NCBI RefSeq assembly: GCF_017741935.1
Contig: NZ_JAGHMH010000013.1
Span: 124,001 to 188,000 of the forward strand
Reading direction: 5' to 3'
Length of the DNA stretch: 64,000 nucleotides
From: Rhizobium sp. 16-449-1b
Lineage (GTDB): Bacteria; Pseudomonadota; Alphaproteobacteria; Rhizobiales; Rhizobiaceae
The notes under the pieces were generated by a model, which saw nothing but the letters and a program-made list of their open reading frames with translations, searched no databases and was not told the DNA's origin. A program made the translations under genes and the position numbers. Shown here one piece after another: positions 53,096 to 63,082 of the stretch; position 1 is the stretch's first letter; each line of letters opens with the position of its first letter.

Positions 53096-53174
53096 CGTCA
53101 ACTTTCAAGAAGGAAGGGGCACGGGGGAAAGAAAGGTTAGCCTTGTCTGGAAGGTCGACCGGTGTCGAAAGCCA

Positions 53175-54464
53175 TCACACCTCGCGTCCGTCCTTGAAGC
53201 GGTACCAGGGCAGGATGAGGCGGGCAAAGCGGGAGACGAAGGCGTGAAAAGGCACCGGCGGCGGCGCGGTAGGCTTAAGCGCCAGTGCCTCGTCCGGCAC
53301 ACCCTCGATTGCATCTGCCAGAACCGGCGCCATGGCGCAGGCCAGCGCTAGACCGCGGCCATTGCAGCCGATCCAGGCGCAAAGCCCGTCATCGCGCCTG
53401 TGAAGCCGTGGCAAGCGATCGACCGTCATGGCGATGCGCCCACCCCAGAATGAGGTCATCGGGTTGTCCGGCAAGACCGGGAACATCTCTTTCAGCCGCT
53501 TGCCGACCATCTTCGGCAGGCGGCGTGACGCAGCGATCTGGATCGCCAGCGCCCCGCCGGAAACAAGCCGCCCGTCGCGGGTCTTGCGGAAATAGCGCAG
53601 GTCCATGCGGGTGTCGGACGACGCCTCGTCATTCGGCAGGATCGTGTCTGCCAGTGTTCCGAGCGGCTCCGTGCCGGCCTGATAGGAGGTGACGGGCACG
53701 ATGGACCGGGCAAGTTCCGGCCAGAGATCTCCGATATAGGCCGCCGTCGCCAGACCCACTTTTGCCGCACGCACACGGCCCTGCGGCGTTTCGACAATCC
53801 AGCCCTCGGCATCACGGACAAGCGCCAAGGCCGGGCTGTTTTCGTGGATCACGACACCCTCCGACGCTGCGCCGCGGGCAAGACCGACGGTGAAGGCGTA
53901 GGGGTTTATATGGCCGCCACGACGATGTTCCCACCCGCCGCAATAGATGGCTGTGCCAAGTCGTCGCGCAAGCTCATCGGCCGACAATGCGCCGGTCTCG
54001 GCACCGCTTGCCGCCCATTGCGCGGCAAGACCTGCGACACGCTTGGCGCGGCCCGGCGTATGTGCCGGCTGAACCCATCCGGTGCGCCGCGCGTCGCAAT
54101 CGATGCCGTAGCGCTCCACCAGGGCGTAGAGCTGGTCGGCGGCGCCTTTGACGAGGGCAATGAACCGTTCGCCCCGTTCGCCCGGCCAGACTTTCCTCAC
54201 CCCATCCGGCCCATGGCGGGTGAGCGCGGATATGACCTGACCATTGGCACGGCCGGACGCCCCGTAACCGACACGGGTCGCTTCCAGAACAATGACGCGG
54301 CGGCCGCGGCGGGCCAGTTCCAGCGCAGTCGAAAGGCCCGAAATACCCCCGCCAACAATGACGACGTCGGCATCCACTTCACCCTGCAGGGCCGGCGCCT
54401 CGAATTTTTCACGCGACAGCGACATCCAGAGGGAAGAAGGTTTATCGGCAGGCCACGCGGTCAT
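53175..54464 (-). CDS. FAD-dependent amine/amino-acid oxidase, DAO family (PuuB-like)
   Basis: 429 residues. FAD-binding GGGISGLSTALELARRG (about 38-54), GASGRANGQV (about 68-77) and the C-terminal FAD-contact region WIGCNGRGLALACAM. The layout matches gamma-glutamylputrescine oxidase and related sarcosine/glycine-type oxidases, which oxidise a secondary or primary amine to an imine with peroxide release. It is the last gene of the minus-strand operon with a PotABCD-type importer and HyuA/HyuB. The amine may be the product of ring opening by HyuAB. It overlaps the VOC gene by ATGA. Confidence 0.85.
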   Translation of the reverse strand: MTAWPADKPSSLWMSLSREKFEAPALQGEVDADVVIVGGGISGLSTALELARRGRRVIVLEATRVGYGASGRANGQVISALTRHGPDGVRKVWPGERGERFIALVKGAADQLYALVERYGIDCDARRTGWVQPAHTPGRAKRVAGLAAQWAASGAETGALSADELARRLGTAIYCGGWEHRRGGHINPYAFTVGLARGAASEGVVIHENSPALALVRDAEGWIVETPQGRVRAAKVGLATAAYIGDLWPELARSIVPVTSYQAGTEPLGTLADTILPNDEASSDTRMDLRYFRKTRDGRLVSGGALAIQIAASRRLPKMVGKRLKEMFPVLPDNPMTSFWGGRIAMTVDRLPRLHRRDDGLCAWIGCNGRGLALACAMAPVLADAIEGVPDEALALKPTAPPPVPFHAFVSRFARLILPWYRFKDGREV

Positions 54465-55117
54465 TCTGCGAGGATCTCCAGTTCGACACCGCAGGTTTCG
54501 CGAAGATCATGATGCCCCGCCTGGGAACCCAATAGGAGAAGCTTGCTGCTGCCGGGCTCGATCGAGACGCCCTCCCCCGCACCATCCTTCGGCAGGTCCG
54601 ACAGCGATGCTGCCTGCGGCAGGATAACGGACGCCAGACGTGCGGTGCCATTGGGATGCACCAGCGTTTCCGGCAGCCACAAAAGCTCGGCCGTATGGTG
54701 TTGGCAAACAAGGCATTGCAGACCGGGCGTGGATTTCGGGTCTATGCGCGCAACGGAGAAACGCAACTCGCCGACCGCCGTCAGACGTGAAAAATGTCGC
54801 ACCGGCTCCGCGCCGATACCAGCTGACGCAAGCGCTGCGGCCGAGGCCTCTATGTCCCGGCTGCCGAGCGCAATGCCGCGAATGCCGGCTCCTTGCGACA
54901 GGAGCTTTCTCCATGTCGTATTGGCGTCCGTCTCGGCAACGATGCCCATGATCTCGATATAGCTGCCATCCAGCATGACGCAGCGATTGGCGGTACCCAT
55001 GGCCGCGCTGTGCAGCGTCTTCGGGGTCACATGGAAACCGGCCGCCTCGAATGCCTGCCCCGCCGCGTCGAGATCGGCCACGAGGACAACGACGTGATCG
55101 AGAGCAAGCGACATCAT
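54461..55117 (-). CDS. VOC-superfamily protein (Glyoxalase_3-like)
   Basis: 218 residues. The N-terminus ALDHVVVLVADLDAAGQAFEAAGFHV and CVMLDGSYIEIMGIV are the two beta-alpha-beta units of a vicinal oxygen chelate protein (PF13468-like). It starts in a TGATG overlap with the permease stop. Members of this group are metal-dependent enzymes of mostly unknown substrate. Placement between importer and oxidase genes suggests a step in the same pathway. Confidence 0.75.
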   Translation of the reverse strand: MMSLALDHVVVLVADLDAAGQAFEAAGFHVTPKTLHSAAMGTANRCVMLDGSYIEIMGIVAETDANTTWRKLLSQGAGIRGIALGSRDIEASAAALASAGIGAEPVRHFSRLTAVGELRFSVARIDPKSTPGLQCLVCQHHTAELLWLPETLVHPNGTARLASVILPQAASLSDLPKDGAGEGVSIEPGSSKLLLLGSQAGHHDLRETCGVELEILAE

Positions 55118-55917
55118 CAGCCGGCCACCGTCATCTTTTCGATGCCGTAGACGCGGTCCACGACGATGAGCGCGATGACGGCGAGCAGGAGTTGCAACGT
55201 GCTGAGCGCTGCAATCGTCGGGTCGAACTGGTTTTCCATATAGCTCAGCATGACCACCGGCAGCGTATTGGTGCCGGCGCTGCCGAAGAAGTAGCTGATC
55301 GGCAGGTTGTCGAAGGAGGTCAGGAAGGAAAACAGCGAGCCTGCCATGATGCCCGGACGGATCAGCGGCAGTGTCACGTGCCAGAAGGTCAAAAACGGAT
55401 TGGCACCAAGAATGGCCGCCGCCTCTTCATAGGAGCGCGGCATGCCAGCATAGACGCCCGCTACTGTGCGGACGATATAGGGCAGGCAGACGACGGTGTG
55501 GGTGATTAGCAGCGCGGTGAACGAGATGCCGACGCCGAGCCAGGAGAGGAAAAACAGCGAGGCGAAACCGATGACGATCATCGGCATGGACAGCGGCGAC
55601 AGGAGAAATGTCATGACGGCGCTCGCCCAGGCACTGCGCGAACGCGCCAGATAGATCGCTGCCGGAACGCCGATCAGGCAGGAAGCAAGCGTTGCGCCGA
55701 TGGCGATCTGGAAACTGACGATCAGCGCATCGATGAATGGCTGGTATTCGAAAATCCGTGCAAACCACTTCATCGACCAGCCGGGGATCGGAAACGAGAC
55801 GTAGCCGGCGGACGTGAAGGACACGACGACAACGATCAGGATCGGCGCCAGCATGAAGACGAAGAAGAGGACGACGAAGGCTAAAAGGCCGATATTGATC
55901 CAGTCGCGTTTCATCAC
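55117..55917 (-). CDS. Polyamine-type ABC permease, PotC
   Basis: 266 residues, six membrane segments, with the EAA loop EEAAAILGANPFLTFWHVTLPLIRPG. PotC/YdcV-like member of the spermidine/putrescine-type importers, which also carry amino acid derivatives and opine-like compounds. It forms the channel with the PotB-type permease, whose gene ends right at its start. Confidence 0.9.
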   Translation of the reverse strand: MMKRDWINIGLLAFVVLFFVFMLAPILIVVVVSFTSAGYVSFPIPGWSMKWFARIFEYQPFIDALIVSFQIAIGATLASCLIGVPAAIYLARSRSAWASAVMTFLLSPLSMPMIVIGFASLFFLSWLGVGISFTALLITHTVVCLPYIVRTVAGVYAGMPRSYEEAAAILGANPFLTFWHVTLPLIRPGIMAGSLFSFLTSFDNLPISYFFGSAGTNTLPVVMLSYMENQFDPTIAALSTLQLLLAVIALIVVDRVYGIEKMTVAG

Positions 55918-56781
55918 TCAGGCTCCCTTGCGGCGCACGAGGCGCAGTTGCAGGAACAGGCACAGGACCGCGATGACGAGAAGGATCGTGCTCATGGCGC
56001 TCGCCATGCCGAAATCGCGCGTCGTGTTGAACTGCTGATAGATCATCAAGGGCAGTGTCTGCATGCCGCCGCCGAGCAGGACCAGCGTGACGAAACTGCC
56101 GTTGGCGATCATGAAGACGAGGATGGCGCCGGTGCCGATCCCGTCGAGCGACAGCGGTAGCGTGACCTCGAAAAAGGTGCGCAACCGGTTGGCGCCGAGG
56201 ATCTTTGCCGACTCTTCCAGCCGTGTATCGATGCCCTGAAGTACCGTCGCGATCGACAGAACCATGAAGGGTACGAGAACGTGGACGAGCGCGGCAATGG
56301 CGATTTCCGGCGAGTTGGTCAGGCGCAGCGGCGCAGACAGAATACCGAGCTGATCGACCAGAAGATTGTTGACGAGGCCGCGGCGGGCAAACAGCACCTG
56401 CCAGCCGAAGGTGCGCATGATGATCGAGGTCAGAAGCGGGGCGATCAACAGAAAGATGATGAGACCTGCCCAGCGTCCGGCCTTGCGCACGAGGAAATAG
56501 GCGACCGGATAACCGATCAGGATCGAGATCACCGTAACGCCGGCCGACAGAGCCACGGTCTGGGCGATGATGCCGAGATAAAAACTGTCGGTCAGCAGCG
56601 AGACGTAACGCGACAGGGTGAAGCTGCCATCTTCCGCCAGCACGCTGCGCATGCCGTTGTCGAAAAGCGGCAGAACGAAGAAGACAGCCAGGAACAGTAA
56701 GGCAGGAAGCGCCATGAGATGCGGCGTCAGCAGCCGGGGGCGGCGGCTTGTCGGGGCCTGTTCTATGCTGGTCTGGCTCAT
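55918..56781 (-). CDS. Polyamine-type ABC permease, PotB
   Basis: 287 residues, six membrane segments and the EAA loop EESAKILGANRLRTFFEVTLPLSLDG. PotB/YdcU-like. It follows the binding-protein gene after a 61-bp spacer with a hairpin and abuts the PotC gene. Confidence 0.9.
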   Translation of the reverse strand: MSQTSIEQAPTSRRPRLLTPHLMALPALLFLAVFFVLPLFDNGMRSVLAEDGSFTLSRYVSLLTDSFYLGIIAQTVALSAGVTVISILIGYPVAYFLVRKAGRWAGLIIFLLIAPLLTSIIMRTFGWQVLFARRGLVNNLLVDQLGILSAPLRLTNSPEIAIAALVHVLVPFMVLSIATVLQGIDTRLEESAKILGANRLRTFFEVTLPLSLDGIGTGAILVFMIANGSFVTLVLLGGGMQTLPLMIYQQFNTTRDFGMASAMSTILLVIAVLCLFLQLRLVRRKGA

Positions 56782-56805
56782 GTTTCCCTATCCGTTGGCG
56801 CGCGG

Positions 56806-56834
56806 CGGGCTGCGTCCTTTCAAGACGCAGCCCG
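56806..56834 (-). other. Intercistronic hairpin after the binding-protein gene
   Basis: Perfect 11-bp stem CGGGCTGCGTC / GACGCAGCCCG with a 7-nt loop, 8 bp past the binding-protein stop codon. Confidence 0.75.
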
Positions 56835-56842
56835 ACCGGGTT

Positions 56843-57892
56843 TTAGCGGCCGATCTCGCGGTTCCAGCGGTCGACCCATTCATTGCGAACCTGGGCGATC
56901 TGCTCGTAGGGCGGGAAGGCGGTGTTCTGCCAGGGCGTAATGCGCGGCTTCAGCTTGTCGCTGTAGACGACGTCGGTGTTGGTCACGCCATAGTTCATGA
57001 TGTCGGCGAACTTGGTCTGGTTCTGCGCATCCAGGACTTCGTTGATATAATCCCAGGCCAGCGGGTTGGCATTCTTCGGCTTCTGCACGGCCACGCCGTT
57101 GAGCGAGCCGCCCTCTTCCGGGTTGATGAAGTCGATCCAGGTGGCGCCACTGTCATAGTGGTTCCAGGTGCGGCCATCGAAATAGATGCCGCAATCGGCT
57201 TCACCCGAAGACAGGTGGTTGAAGAAATCGTTCGGCCCGCCCCAGAAGACGAGGTTGGACTTCATCTTCTCCATCGCCTTGAAGAACGGATCGACATTGT
57301 CGACACCGCCGCCGAGCGCCTTGGCCATGGCCCAGATCAGCATGATCGGGGTAACGGCATAGGAGATCGACGGAACGGAGGCAACGAGATCGCCCGAGGC
57401 GACGCGATCGACGAATTCGGCAAACGACTTCGGCGGGTTCGGCACGCGCTCCTTGTGGAAGGTGATGCCACCGACGCCATAGTCGAACAGCGTACCCTTG
57501 CCCATGACGCTGTCGGTCAGTTCCTTCGGGATCTTGGCAAGGTTCGGCAGCTTGTCGACGGTAAAGTCATCGACAAGGTCGGCCTTGGCGGCCGTCAGCG
57601 CCAGGTCGGGCGTCATGATCAGCACGTCGACAGGTGGCTTGGCGGCATTGGCCTCGACCTGCGCCAGCCATTGCGGCGGGCCACCGAGCGAGACATTCGC
57701 CTTCGCCTTGGTCTTGGCCTCGAACGGGGCCACGAAGCAGGTGCGCACTGCCTCTTCCCACACGCCACCGAAGGCGGTGACGGTGATTTCGCCCGCCTGT
57801 GCATTCGCCAGACGCGGCAAACCGCCCGCCATCAGGCCCGCACCGAGTGCAGCGCTGCCACCGAGGAAGTGTCTTCTCTTGATAATCGTCAT
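56843..57892 (-). CDS. Periplasmic binding protein, PotD/PotF-like, Tat signal
   Basis: 349 residues. Twin-arginine-type signal IKRRHFLGGSAALGAG, cleaved near residue 31 (RLANAQA). The mature part is an SBP_bac-type protein (ITVTAFGGVWEEAVRTC, DVLIMTPD, NAFPPYEQIAQV). It provides specificity to the PotABC-type importer. Expected ligand is a nitrogen-containing compound such as a hydantoin, lactam or amino-acid derivative, because HyuA/HyuB genes precede it in the operon. Confidence 0.88.
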   Translation of the reverse strand: MTIIKRRHFLGGSAALGAGLMAGGLPRLANAQAGEITVTAFGGVWEEAVRTCFVAPFEAKTKAKANVSLGGPPQWLAQVEANAAKPPVDVLIMTPDLALTAAKADLVDDFTVDKLPNLAKIPKELTDSVMGKGTLFDYGVGGITFHKERVPNPPKSFAEFVDRVASGDLVASVPSISYAVTPIMLIWAMAKALGGGVDNVDPFFKAMEKMKSNLVFWGGPNDFFNHLSSGEADCGIYFDGRTWNHYDSGATWIDFINPEEGGSLNGVAVQKPKNANPLAWDYINEVLDAQNQTKFADIMNYGVTNTDVVYSDKLKPRITPWQNTAFPPYEQIAQVRNEWVDRWNREIGR

Positions 57893-57946
57893 CGCAGTTC
57901 TCCAAATCTGGAATGAGGTGGCATCAGCATTTCATTGGCATGCGTA

Positions 57947-59926
57947 TCAAAAGCTGCCCGCGGCAGCCTCAAGCTTTTGCCGGGCAGCGTTTACCGCTGC
58001 CTCGCTTGCCGCAATACGCGGAAAGCCATCCGGCAGTTCCTTCAGCACCGTATCGAAAATCTCGCGGCGGCGGCGCTGGCGAACGGCGCCGGGAAGCGCC
58101 ACGAGGCCACGGTTCAAGCGATCCATGACGCTCGCCGGGAAGGCTTCGTCCCAACGCTCACGCTCGGCGCCTTGCGCAACGCCGGATGTGCTTTCACCCA
58201 TCGCCTTGCGCAGGGCTTCGGTTGCAGCCGCATCGACGGCGCCTCCGATAATCGCCACGCCATAATCGCTCTCGGCGGCTTCTACCGTCACGAAACCGTT
58301 GATCACGTCTCGCAGCACCGCCTGCGGATCACGGCTGGCCGGATCGCCCCAGCCGCCGGCGCCCGGCGTCAGGAAGGTGACGGTATCGCCGGCATTGACG
58401 GTCAACACGTCGATCTTGCCGAGATGGCGTTCGCCGGCCTTGCCACGGTTGAGAATGAGCTGGCCCGGCATGCCGGGCTTGCCGCCATTCGAGCCCCATG
58501 GGCGGAACAGCAACCGCTCCAGGCCACGGCCGAGCACGTTGCTGTCATCCGTCAAAACGCGGAACGTCAGTTCCATGCCGCAACCGCCGCGCCACTGACC
58601 GGCGCCGCCGGAATCGGGCCGCAGCGCGTAGGTGGAAATCTCGATGCCAAGTTCGGCCTCGACCGTTTCGACCGGATTGTTGGCAAGGTTGGAAATGCCA
58701 CTGTCGCGACCGTCGATACCGTCGCGGCCCTTGCGCGCACCGGTGCCGCCGATCATCGGCTCGATGACCTGCACGCGCCGTCCGCCACGGCCATCGGGCT
58801 CCGCCATGACAACGGGAATGACAGTGCCCGAGGACGCCGCCGGCATGACATCCGGCAGCGCCTTGCCGAAGGCGCCGTTCAGCACGTCGTTGACGCGGAT
58901 GGCGGCGGCATGGCGCACACCAACGGCCGCCGGTTCCTGCGGGTTGACGAGGCTGCCTTCGGGAGCCGTAATCTTGACCGGCGCCAGCATGCCGACATTG
59001 AGCGGCGTGGTCGGGTCGAGCGTGTTGACAAGCGCAAGCACGCGCAGCGTCAGCCAGGCATGCGGGCGGCCGCGCGAGGGAATGTTCATCGCGGTCGCGA
59101 CCTGCGGGTCGGTGCCGGTGAAATCGAGATGCACCTCGCCGTCCTCGAAGGTCGCCGACAGGGCGATGCGCACCGGCAGGCGGGTCGCCGCATCGTCGTC
59201 GAGATAGTCGGAGAAGCTGTAGGTGCCCGATGGCACGCGCTTCAGTACGCTGCGCGCCTTTTCCGCCGAATAGGCGACGAGATCGACGGCGGCGGTAGCG
59301 ACGGTTTCGACGCCATGCTGGCCGATCGTCTGTTCCAGACGGCGGCGACCGGCGGCGAGCGCTGCCAGCATGGCCCGGATATCGCCCATATTGGCGTCCG
59401 GCGTGCGGCTGTTGGCGTTGAGGAAGAGGGCGACGTCGGGGTTCATCTCCCCTTTCTTCATCAGCTTGACCGGCGGAATGCGTAGGCCTTCCTGGAAGAT
59501 TTCCGTATTGACCGGCGAGATGCTGGACGGCACGCGACCGCCGACATCCGAGCAGTGCACGAAGCACCAGCCATAGGCGACCTTCCTGCCCTCATGGAAA
59601 TAGGGCTCGATCATGTGCAGGTCGGGCAGATGGGTGGCAAGACCTTCCGAACGATAGGGATCGTTGGTCAGGATGACGTCACCCGGCTCCAGCGGGCCGA
59701 CGGCGGCGATCGACGGGGCGCATTCCAGCCCGACAAAGCCGGAAACGCCGATCGAGCGCGGATAGGCAAAGAAGCGACCATCGAGGCCTGCCAGCGCGCA
59801 GGCGAAGTCGGCGGTTTCCTTGACGTAAAGGGTACGACCGGTGCGCTGCAGCGTCAGGCACATTTCTTCGCTGACTGCGGCGAGCTTGTTGCCGAGAATG
59901 GCGAGCGTGACGGGATCAAGCTTCAT
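57947..59926 (-). CDS. hyuB: Hydantoinase B/oxoprolinase family protein
   Basis: 659 residues; HyuB proteins are usually 520-660. N-terminal family segments LDPVTLAILGNKLAAVSEEM, GDVILTNDPY, THLPDLHMIEP and the Gly-rich C-terminal region with GGWGDPASRD. HyuA and HyuB together open cyclic amides (hydantoin, N-methylhydantoin, 5-oxoproline) with ATP. The start overlaps the stop of hyuA (ATGA), so the pair was built for coupled translation. This half is intact while its partner is frameshifted. Confidence 0.88.
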   Translation of the reverse strand: MKLDPVTLAILGNKLAAVSEEMCLTLQRTGRTLYVKETADFACALAGLDGRFFAYPRSIGVSGFVGLECAPSIAAVGPLEPGDVILTNDPYRSEGLATHLPDLHMIEPYFHEGRKVAYGWCFVHCSDVGGRVPSSISPVNTEIFQEGLRIPPVKLMKKGEMNPDVALFLNANSRTPDANMGDIRAMLAALAAGRRRLEQTIGQHGVETVATAAVDLVAYSAEKARSVLKRVPSGTYSFSDYLDDDAATRLPVRIALSATFEDGEVHLDFTGTDPQVATAMNIPSRGRPHAWLTLRVLALVNTLDPTTPLNVGMLAPVKITAPEGSLVNPQEPAAVGVRHAAAIRVNDVLNGAFGKALPDVMPAASSGTVIPVVMAEPDGRGGRRVQVIEPMIGGTGARKGRDGIDGRDSGISNLANNPVETVEAELGIEISTYALRPDSGGAGQWRGGCGMELTFRVLTDDSNVLGRGLERLLFRPWGSNGGKPGMPGQLILNRGKAGERHLGKIDVLTVNAGDTVTFLTPGAGGWGDPASRDPQAVLRDVINGFVTVEAAESDYGVAIIGGAVDAAATEALRKAMGESTSGVAQGAERERWDEAFPASVMDRLNRGLVALPGAVRQRRRREIFDTVLKELPDGFPRIAASEAAVNAARQKLEAAAGSF

Positions 59927-61907
59927 TGCGCATGTCTTTCGAGATGGAGGTTTCCAAGAGCATCGGCACGCGCCGACCAGCCGGAAAGAAGAACGGTCGT
60001 CGTATCGTCCTGCTCGATGATGGCGGGACCGGTGATCCGGTCGCCGGCACCAAGCGCGCTGCGGTCATAGACGCCGGCCGAAACCCATTTTCCGCCGCGG
60101 AAGAGCGGCCGCTCGCCCTTGGGCGAAGGCGCGCCGGTGCCGGCGGCAATTTCCGGCTGGGTGATGTTTTCGGTCACGCCGACAACGGCGAGACGAACGG
60201 TGCCGAGCTCGACCTCGGTCTCGGTATCGCGGAAACCGTAGATACGCTCGTGTTCCAGATGGAAGGCTTCGCAGATCGAGGCGGCGTCGCGAGCGTTCTC
60301 GTCCAGCTTCACACGCAGCTCGTAAGCCTGACCGGCGTAACGCATGTCGGCGCCCCGCTCGAAGCGGCGGGTCTGGTCGGCATTGCCTTCGCGGTCGAGC
60401 CAGGCGGAGCCTTCGTCTTCCAGTTCCTTCATCACTTCCAGCATCAGCGCGGCGCTCGTCTCGTCGACCGCGCGGCGCAGGCTGCGGACGAAGTCGCGGC
60501 GAAGGTCGGCTGCCGCCGCGCCGAGCGCGCAAAACGTGCCGGCGGCCGGCGGGATGACGACGCGGCCGATACCGGCCTCTTCGGCCAGAAGGTTCGCATG
60601 GGTCGGGCCGGCGCCGCCGAAGGGCACGAGCGCGAACGAGGCCGGATCGAGACCACGCGAGGCAAGCGTCTTGTAGAGCTCGGTCGCCATGCCGGCGGTG
60701 GTGACGGCAAGCGCGCCTTCGGCGGCAAGGGCTGCGCCATCGTCACCGGTCAGGCCGATGTGCCGGCCGACGTCGGCCAGGGCGGCGCGCGCGGCGTCGA
60801 TATCGAGCTTCATGCGGCCGCCGAGGAACCCGGCGGGATCGATATAACCGAGCGCCAGATAGCAGTCCGTGACGGCCGGCTGTTTGCCGCCACGACCATA
60901 GGAGACCGGGCCGGGCATCGCGCCGGCGCTCTGGGGGCCGACCTTGAGGAGACCGTGGGCATCCACCCAGACGATGGAACCGCCACCGGCGCCGATGGCG
61001 GACACATCGACGACCGGCAGAACCAGCGGCAGGCCGCCGATATCGGTACGGGTCGCAAGCTCCGCCGAACCGGCCTGCGCCACCGCGATATCGGAAGAGG
61101 TGCCGCCCATGTCGAAGGTGATGATCGACTTCACATCGGCCGCCTGCGCCAGACGGGCAGCGGCCATGACACCCGAGGCAGGGCCGGACAGAATGGTTTC
61201 GACCGGGCGTTCATCGGCCGAGACGAGGCTGAGCGAGCCGCCGTTGGACGCCGCGGCTGGATATAGGCATTGAGGCAGGCGACCAGCGTGCGCTCGTATT
61301 CGCGGATTTCCGGCCAGATGGCGGCGGCAGAGGTGATCGACAGGCCACCGGCCTTTTCCGACAGCGTTTTCGCCATGCCGATTTCGACCGACGGCGTCGT
61401 ATAGCCGTTGATCAGCACGAGGGCGGCGGCATCGACGCCGAGCGACTTGAGTTCTGCGGCCACGCGGTCCAGCTCGGCCTCGTCGGCAGCTTTCGTTACC
61501 TCGCCATGCGCGGACAAACGGGCATCGACCTCGACGATGCGCAAGCGCGGCACCAGCGGCTCTTCCTTGCTCGCATGGAAATCGAACGACGACGGCATGC
61601 GGCTGCGGGCGATTTCGAGAATGTCGCGGTAACCCTTGCTGACGACGAGCGCAATGGTGGCGCCGCGGCGCTGGATGATGGCGTTGAGGCCGATCGTCGT
61701 GCCGTGCATCAGCGTTCCGACATCGGCGGATGTCATGCCCGCCTTCGTCAGAAGGCTCTGCAATCCCTCGATCAGCGCCCGCGACGGGTCGTCCGGCGTC
61801 GAGGGCTCCTTGTAATAGGTCAGGCTGCCGTCATTCGGGTTGGAGAGCACGAAGTCGGTAAACGTACCGCCGACGTCGATCCCGATGCGCGCACCAGTCT
61901 TTGACAT
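59923..61907 (-). pseudogene. hyuA: Hydantoinase A (HyuA) with internal deletion and frameshift
   Basis: Two overlapping open frames in different registers together make one HyuA. The N-terminal piece starts MSKTGARIGIDVGGTFTD and stays family-like up to LNAYIQP near base 61262; it then runs into nonsense until a stop at 61131. The C-terminal register becomes family-like at SNGGSLSLVSADERPVE near 61245 and continues through FDMGGTSSDIAVA to the normal end. In intact relatives roughly 25 residues (a helix and the strand leading to MQSNGG) lie between these points, so about 70-75 bp seem to be missing, not a multiple of three. The result is either a disrupted gene or a sequencing/assembly error. 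If real, HyuA is inactive and HyuB lacks its partner. Confidence 0.8.
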
Positions 61908-61924
61908 GTTTGTCACTTTCACAA

Positions 61925-63022
61925 TTACTCCGCGCTGACGACGACACCGTCCTGCGGCGCCCAGTCGAGTGTCACGGTCTGGCCGAGATGGTAGGTGGTG
62001 GCGCCGAGCGGACCATCGGCCTGCCGGTAGACGAAAAGCTCGCGGCCGAGCGAGGGAACCTCGACCTGATAGGCGGCATAGTTGCCGCGGAAGACCGCGC
62101 CGACGATACGGCCGGAAAAACCCTTAACCGCCTCACCGGAGGCCAGCGAGATACGCTCCGGGCGCACAGAAAGAAGCAGCGACTGACCGGCAGCCTGCGG
62201 CTCCGGCAGAGGCAGGTTCACGATCCCCTGCGGTCCGGCCACGGCAAGCACACCGCCACCTTCACCCGCGGTGCCTTCGAAAATATTGGAGGTGCCGAGA
62301 AACTCCGCCACGAAACGGCTTTTCGGTCTGTCGTAAATATCGGCAGGGGCGCCGATCTGCAGGATACGGCCACCATTCATGACGGCGACCCGGTCAGCCA
62401 TCGACATCGCCTCCTCCTGATCATGCGTGACCAGAAGGGCCGTGATGCCGAGGCGCTGCTGCATGCCGCGGATCTCGAACTGCATGCTTTCACGCAAGGA
62501 CTTGTCGAGCGCGCCGAGCGGTTCATCGAGCAGCAGGACCTTGGGATTGACGACCAGCGAGCGGGCAAGCGCCACGCGCTGCTGCTGACCGCCCGAAAGC
62601 TTCGAAGGATAGACGTCGCCCCTGCCCTGCAGCTGCACCAGATCGAGCATTTCCGCGACCTTACCGTCGCGCTCCGCCCTCGACATGCCGGCCATGCGCA
62701 GGCCGAAGCCGATATTTTCAGCCACCGTGCGATGAGGAAACAGGCTGTAATTCTGGAACACCATGCCGAGCCGGCGCTTGTGCGGCGGCAGCGCCGAGAT
62801 TTCCTCGGCACCGATCTTCACCGAACCCGTGTCCGGCGTCTCGAAACCGGCAACCATGCGCAGCGTCGTTGTCTTGCCGCAGCCGGACGGCCCGAGCAGC
62901 GCGACGAGCTCACCGGTAGCCACGTGCAGCTCGAGATTTCTAACAGCCGCAACCTTACCGTAGGATTTATGAATCCCCGCCAGCAAAAGCCCGGTATCGG
63001 CCTGACGCCCTGCTCCCGTCAT
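61925..63022 (-). CDS. Polyamine-type ABC transporter ATPase, PotA
   Basis: 365 residues from MTGAGR, which has AGGAAAGG upstream; an ATG at 63079 lies 4 bp from an operator-like palindrome, lacks a ribosome binding site and would add 19 unrelated residues. Walker A GPSGCGKTT (about 44-52), signature LSGGQQQRV, Walker B VLLLDEPLGALD and VTHDQEEAM. C-terminal TOBE domain with LSVRPERISLA. First gene of the minus-strand importer/HyuAB operon. Confidence 0.9.
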   Translation of the reverse strand: MTGAGRQADTGLLLAGIHKSYGKVAAVRNLELHVATGELVALLGPSGCGKTTTLRMVAGFETPDTGSVKIGAEEISALPPHKRRLGMVFQNYSLFPHRTVAENIGFGLRMAGMSRAERDGKVAEMLDLVQLQGRGDVYPSKLSGGQQQRVALARSLVVNPKVLLLDEPLGALDKSLRESMQFEIRGMQQRLGITALLVTHDQEEAMSMADRVAVMNGGRILQIGAPADIYDRPKSRFVAEFLGTSNIFEGTAGEGGGVLAVAGPQGIVNLPLPEPQAAGQSLLLSVRPERISLASGEAVKGFSGRIVGAVFRGNYAAYQVEVPSLGRELFVYRQADGPLGATTYHLGQTVTLDWAPQDGVVVSAE

Positions 63023-63082
63023 CAATGTCCCGGCCTTTCCTCTACGCGACGAACTCAAAAAAGATATATTCCAATCCATCTT

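Noticed and set aside
57935..61266. Long plus-strand frames (516 and 446 codons) opposite hyuB and hyuA
   Set aside because: They are antisense to clear HyuB/HyuA readings. Because hyuA is frameshifted I checked whether the plus frame might be the real gene; its translation has no recognisable motif.
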